In this document: piece by piece, positions 6,951 to 7,048 of the stretch | Position numbering within the stretch: position 1 is the first letter of the stretch | Layout: each line of letters begins with the position of its first letter | Source of the DNA: Verrucomicrobiota bacterium | GTDB taxonomy: Bacteria > Verrucomicrobiota > Kiritimatiellia > B70-G9 | NCBI GenBank assembly: GCA_003641465.1 | Contig: QNAJ01000076.1 | Coordinates: forward strand, 1-7,048 | Reading direction: 5' to 3' | DNA: 7,048 nt | Notes under the pieces: generated by a model | Database searches by the model: none | Told to the model about the DNA's origin: nothing | What the model saw: only the letters and a program-made list of their open reading frames with translations | Translations under genes and position numbers: made by a program

Positions 6951-7048
6951 ATGAGTGGTCTATCTCAACTGCTTATCGCCTGCGCTCAGGTCTTTCTGGT
7001 CGCCGTCGCAGCCTTTGCCGTCACATGCCTTCTGATGAGCCTGCTGAA
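6951..7048 (+). CDS. Start of a probable membrane protein (3' end outside window)
   Basis: An ATG at 6951 opens a frame that stays open to the window edge, giving 32 full codons. Its product begins MSGLSQLLIACAQVFLVAVA and continues hydrophobic to the edge, which fits an N-terminal membrane segment or a signal anchor. It starts 45 bases after the ABC ATPase stop in the same direction, so it may be co-transcribed. No clear Shine-Dalgarno precedes the ATG; the nearest GGAG (6915-6918) is too far away. Upstream in this frame there is no other usual start codon before the TGA at 6903. An ABC permease or a polyprenyl-phosphate sugar transferase could begin like this, but too little is visible to assign a family. 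Confidence 0.5.
   Translation, partial: MSGLSQLLIACAQVFLVAVAAFAVTCLLMSLL

Overview
This window most likely comes from a Gram-negative bacterium of the PVC superphylum (Verrucomicrobiota, Kiritimatiellota or Lentisphaerota). The main clue is the first gene, whose C-terminal region matches from memory the DUF2723 membrane proteins with TPR tails that are typical of those phyla. Moderately high GC, a sigma-54 gene and a secreted protein with a Sec signal peptide are consistent with this but do not prove it. No similarity search was possible.

Layout from left to right. Positions 1-1428 hold the 3' part of a DUF2723/TPR protein whose start lies outside the window. Positions 1511-3260 hold a tight three-gene operon: an ECF sigma factor, a zinc-finger membrane anti-sigma factor, and a very arginine-rich secreted helical protein. 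Both junctions are 4-base stop/start overlaps. Converging on it, only 15 bases away, is rpoN (sigma-54) on the minus strand (3276-4709). Divergent from rpoN across a 164-base promoter region is a YycJ/WalJ-type metallo-beta-lactamase-fold hydrolase (4874-5689). A clear sigma-70-type promoter then precedes a MalK/UgpC-type ABC transporter ATPase (5802-6905) that has no permease beside it. The start of a probable membrane protein (6951 onward) runs off the right edge.

The genes do not form one pathway. The most interesting unit is the ECF operon. The sigma factor would be held by the anti-sigma factor at the inner membrane, and the secreted Arg-rich protein is a candidate envelope partner or sensor, by analogy with CnrYXH- and CpxP-like arrangements. 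That role is inference. The rest is conserved housekeeping or regulatory content. No RNA gene, mobile element, CRISPR array or sizeable repeat was seen, and no gene-free stretch exceeds about 165 bases.
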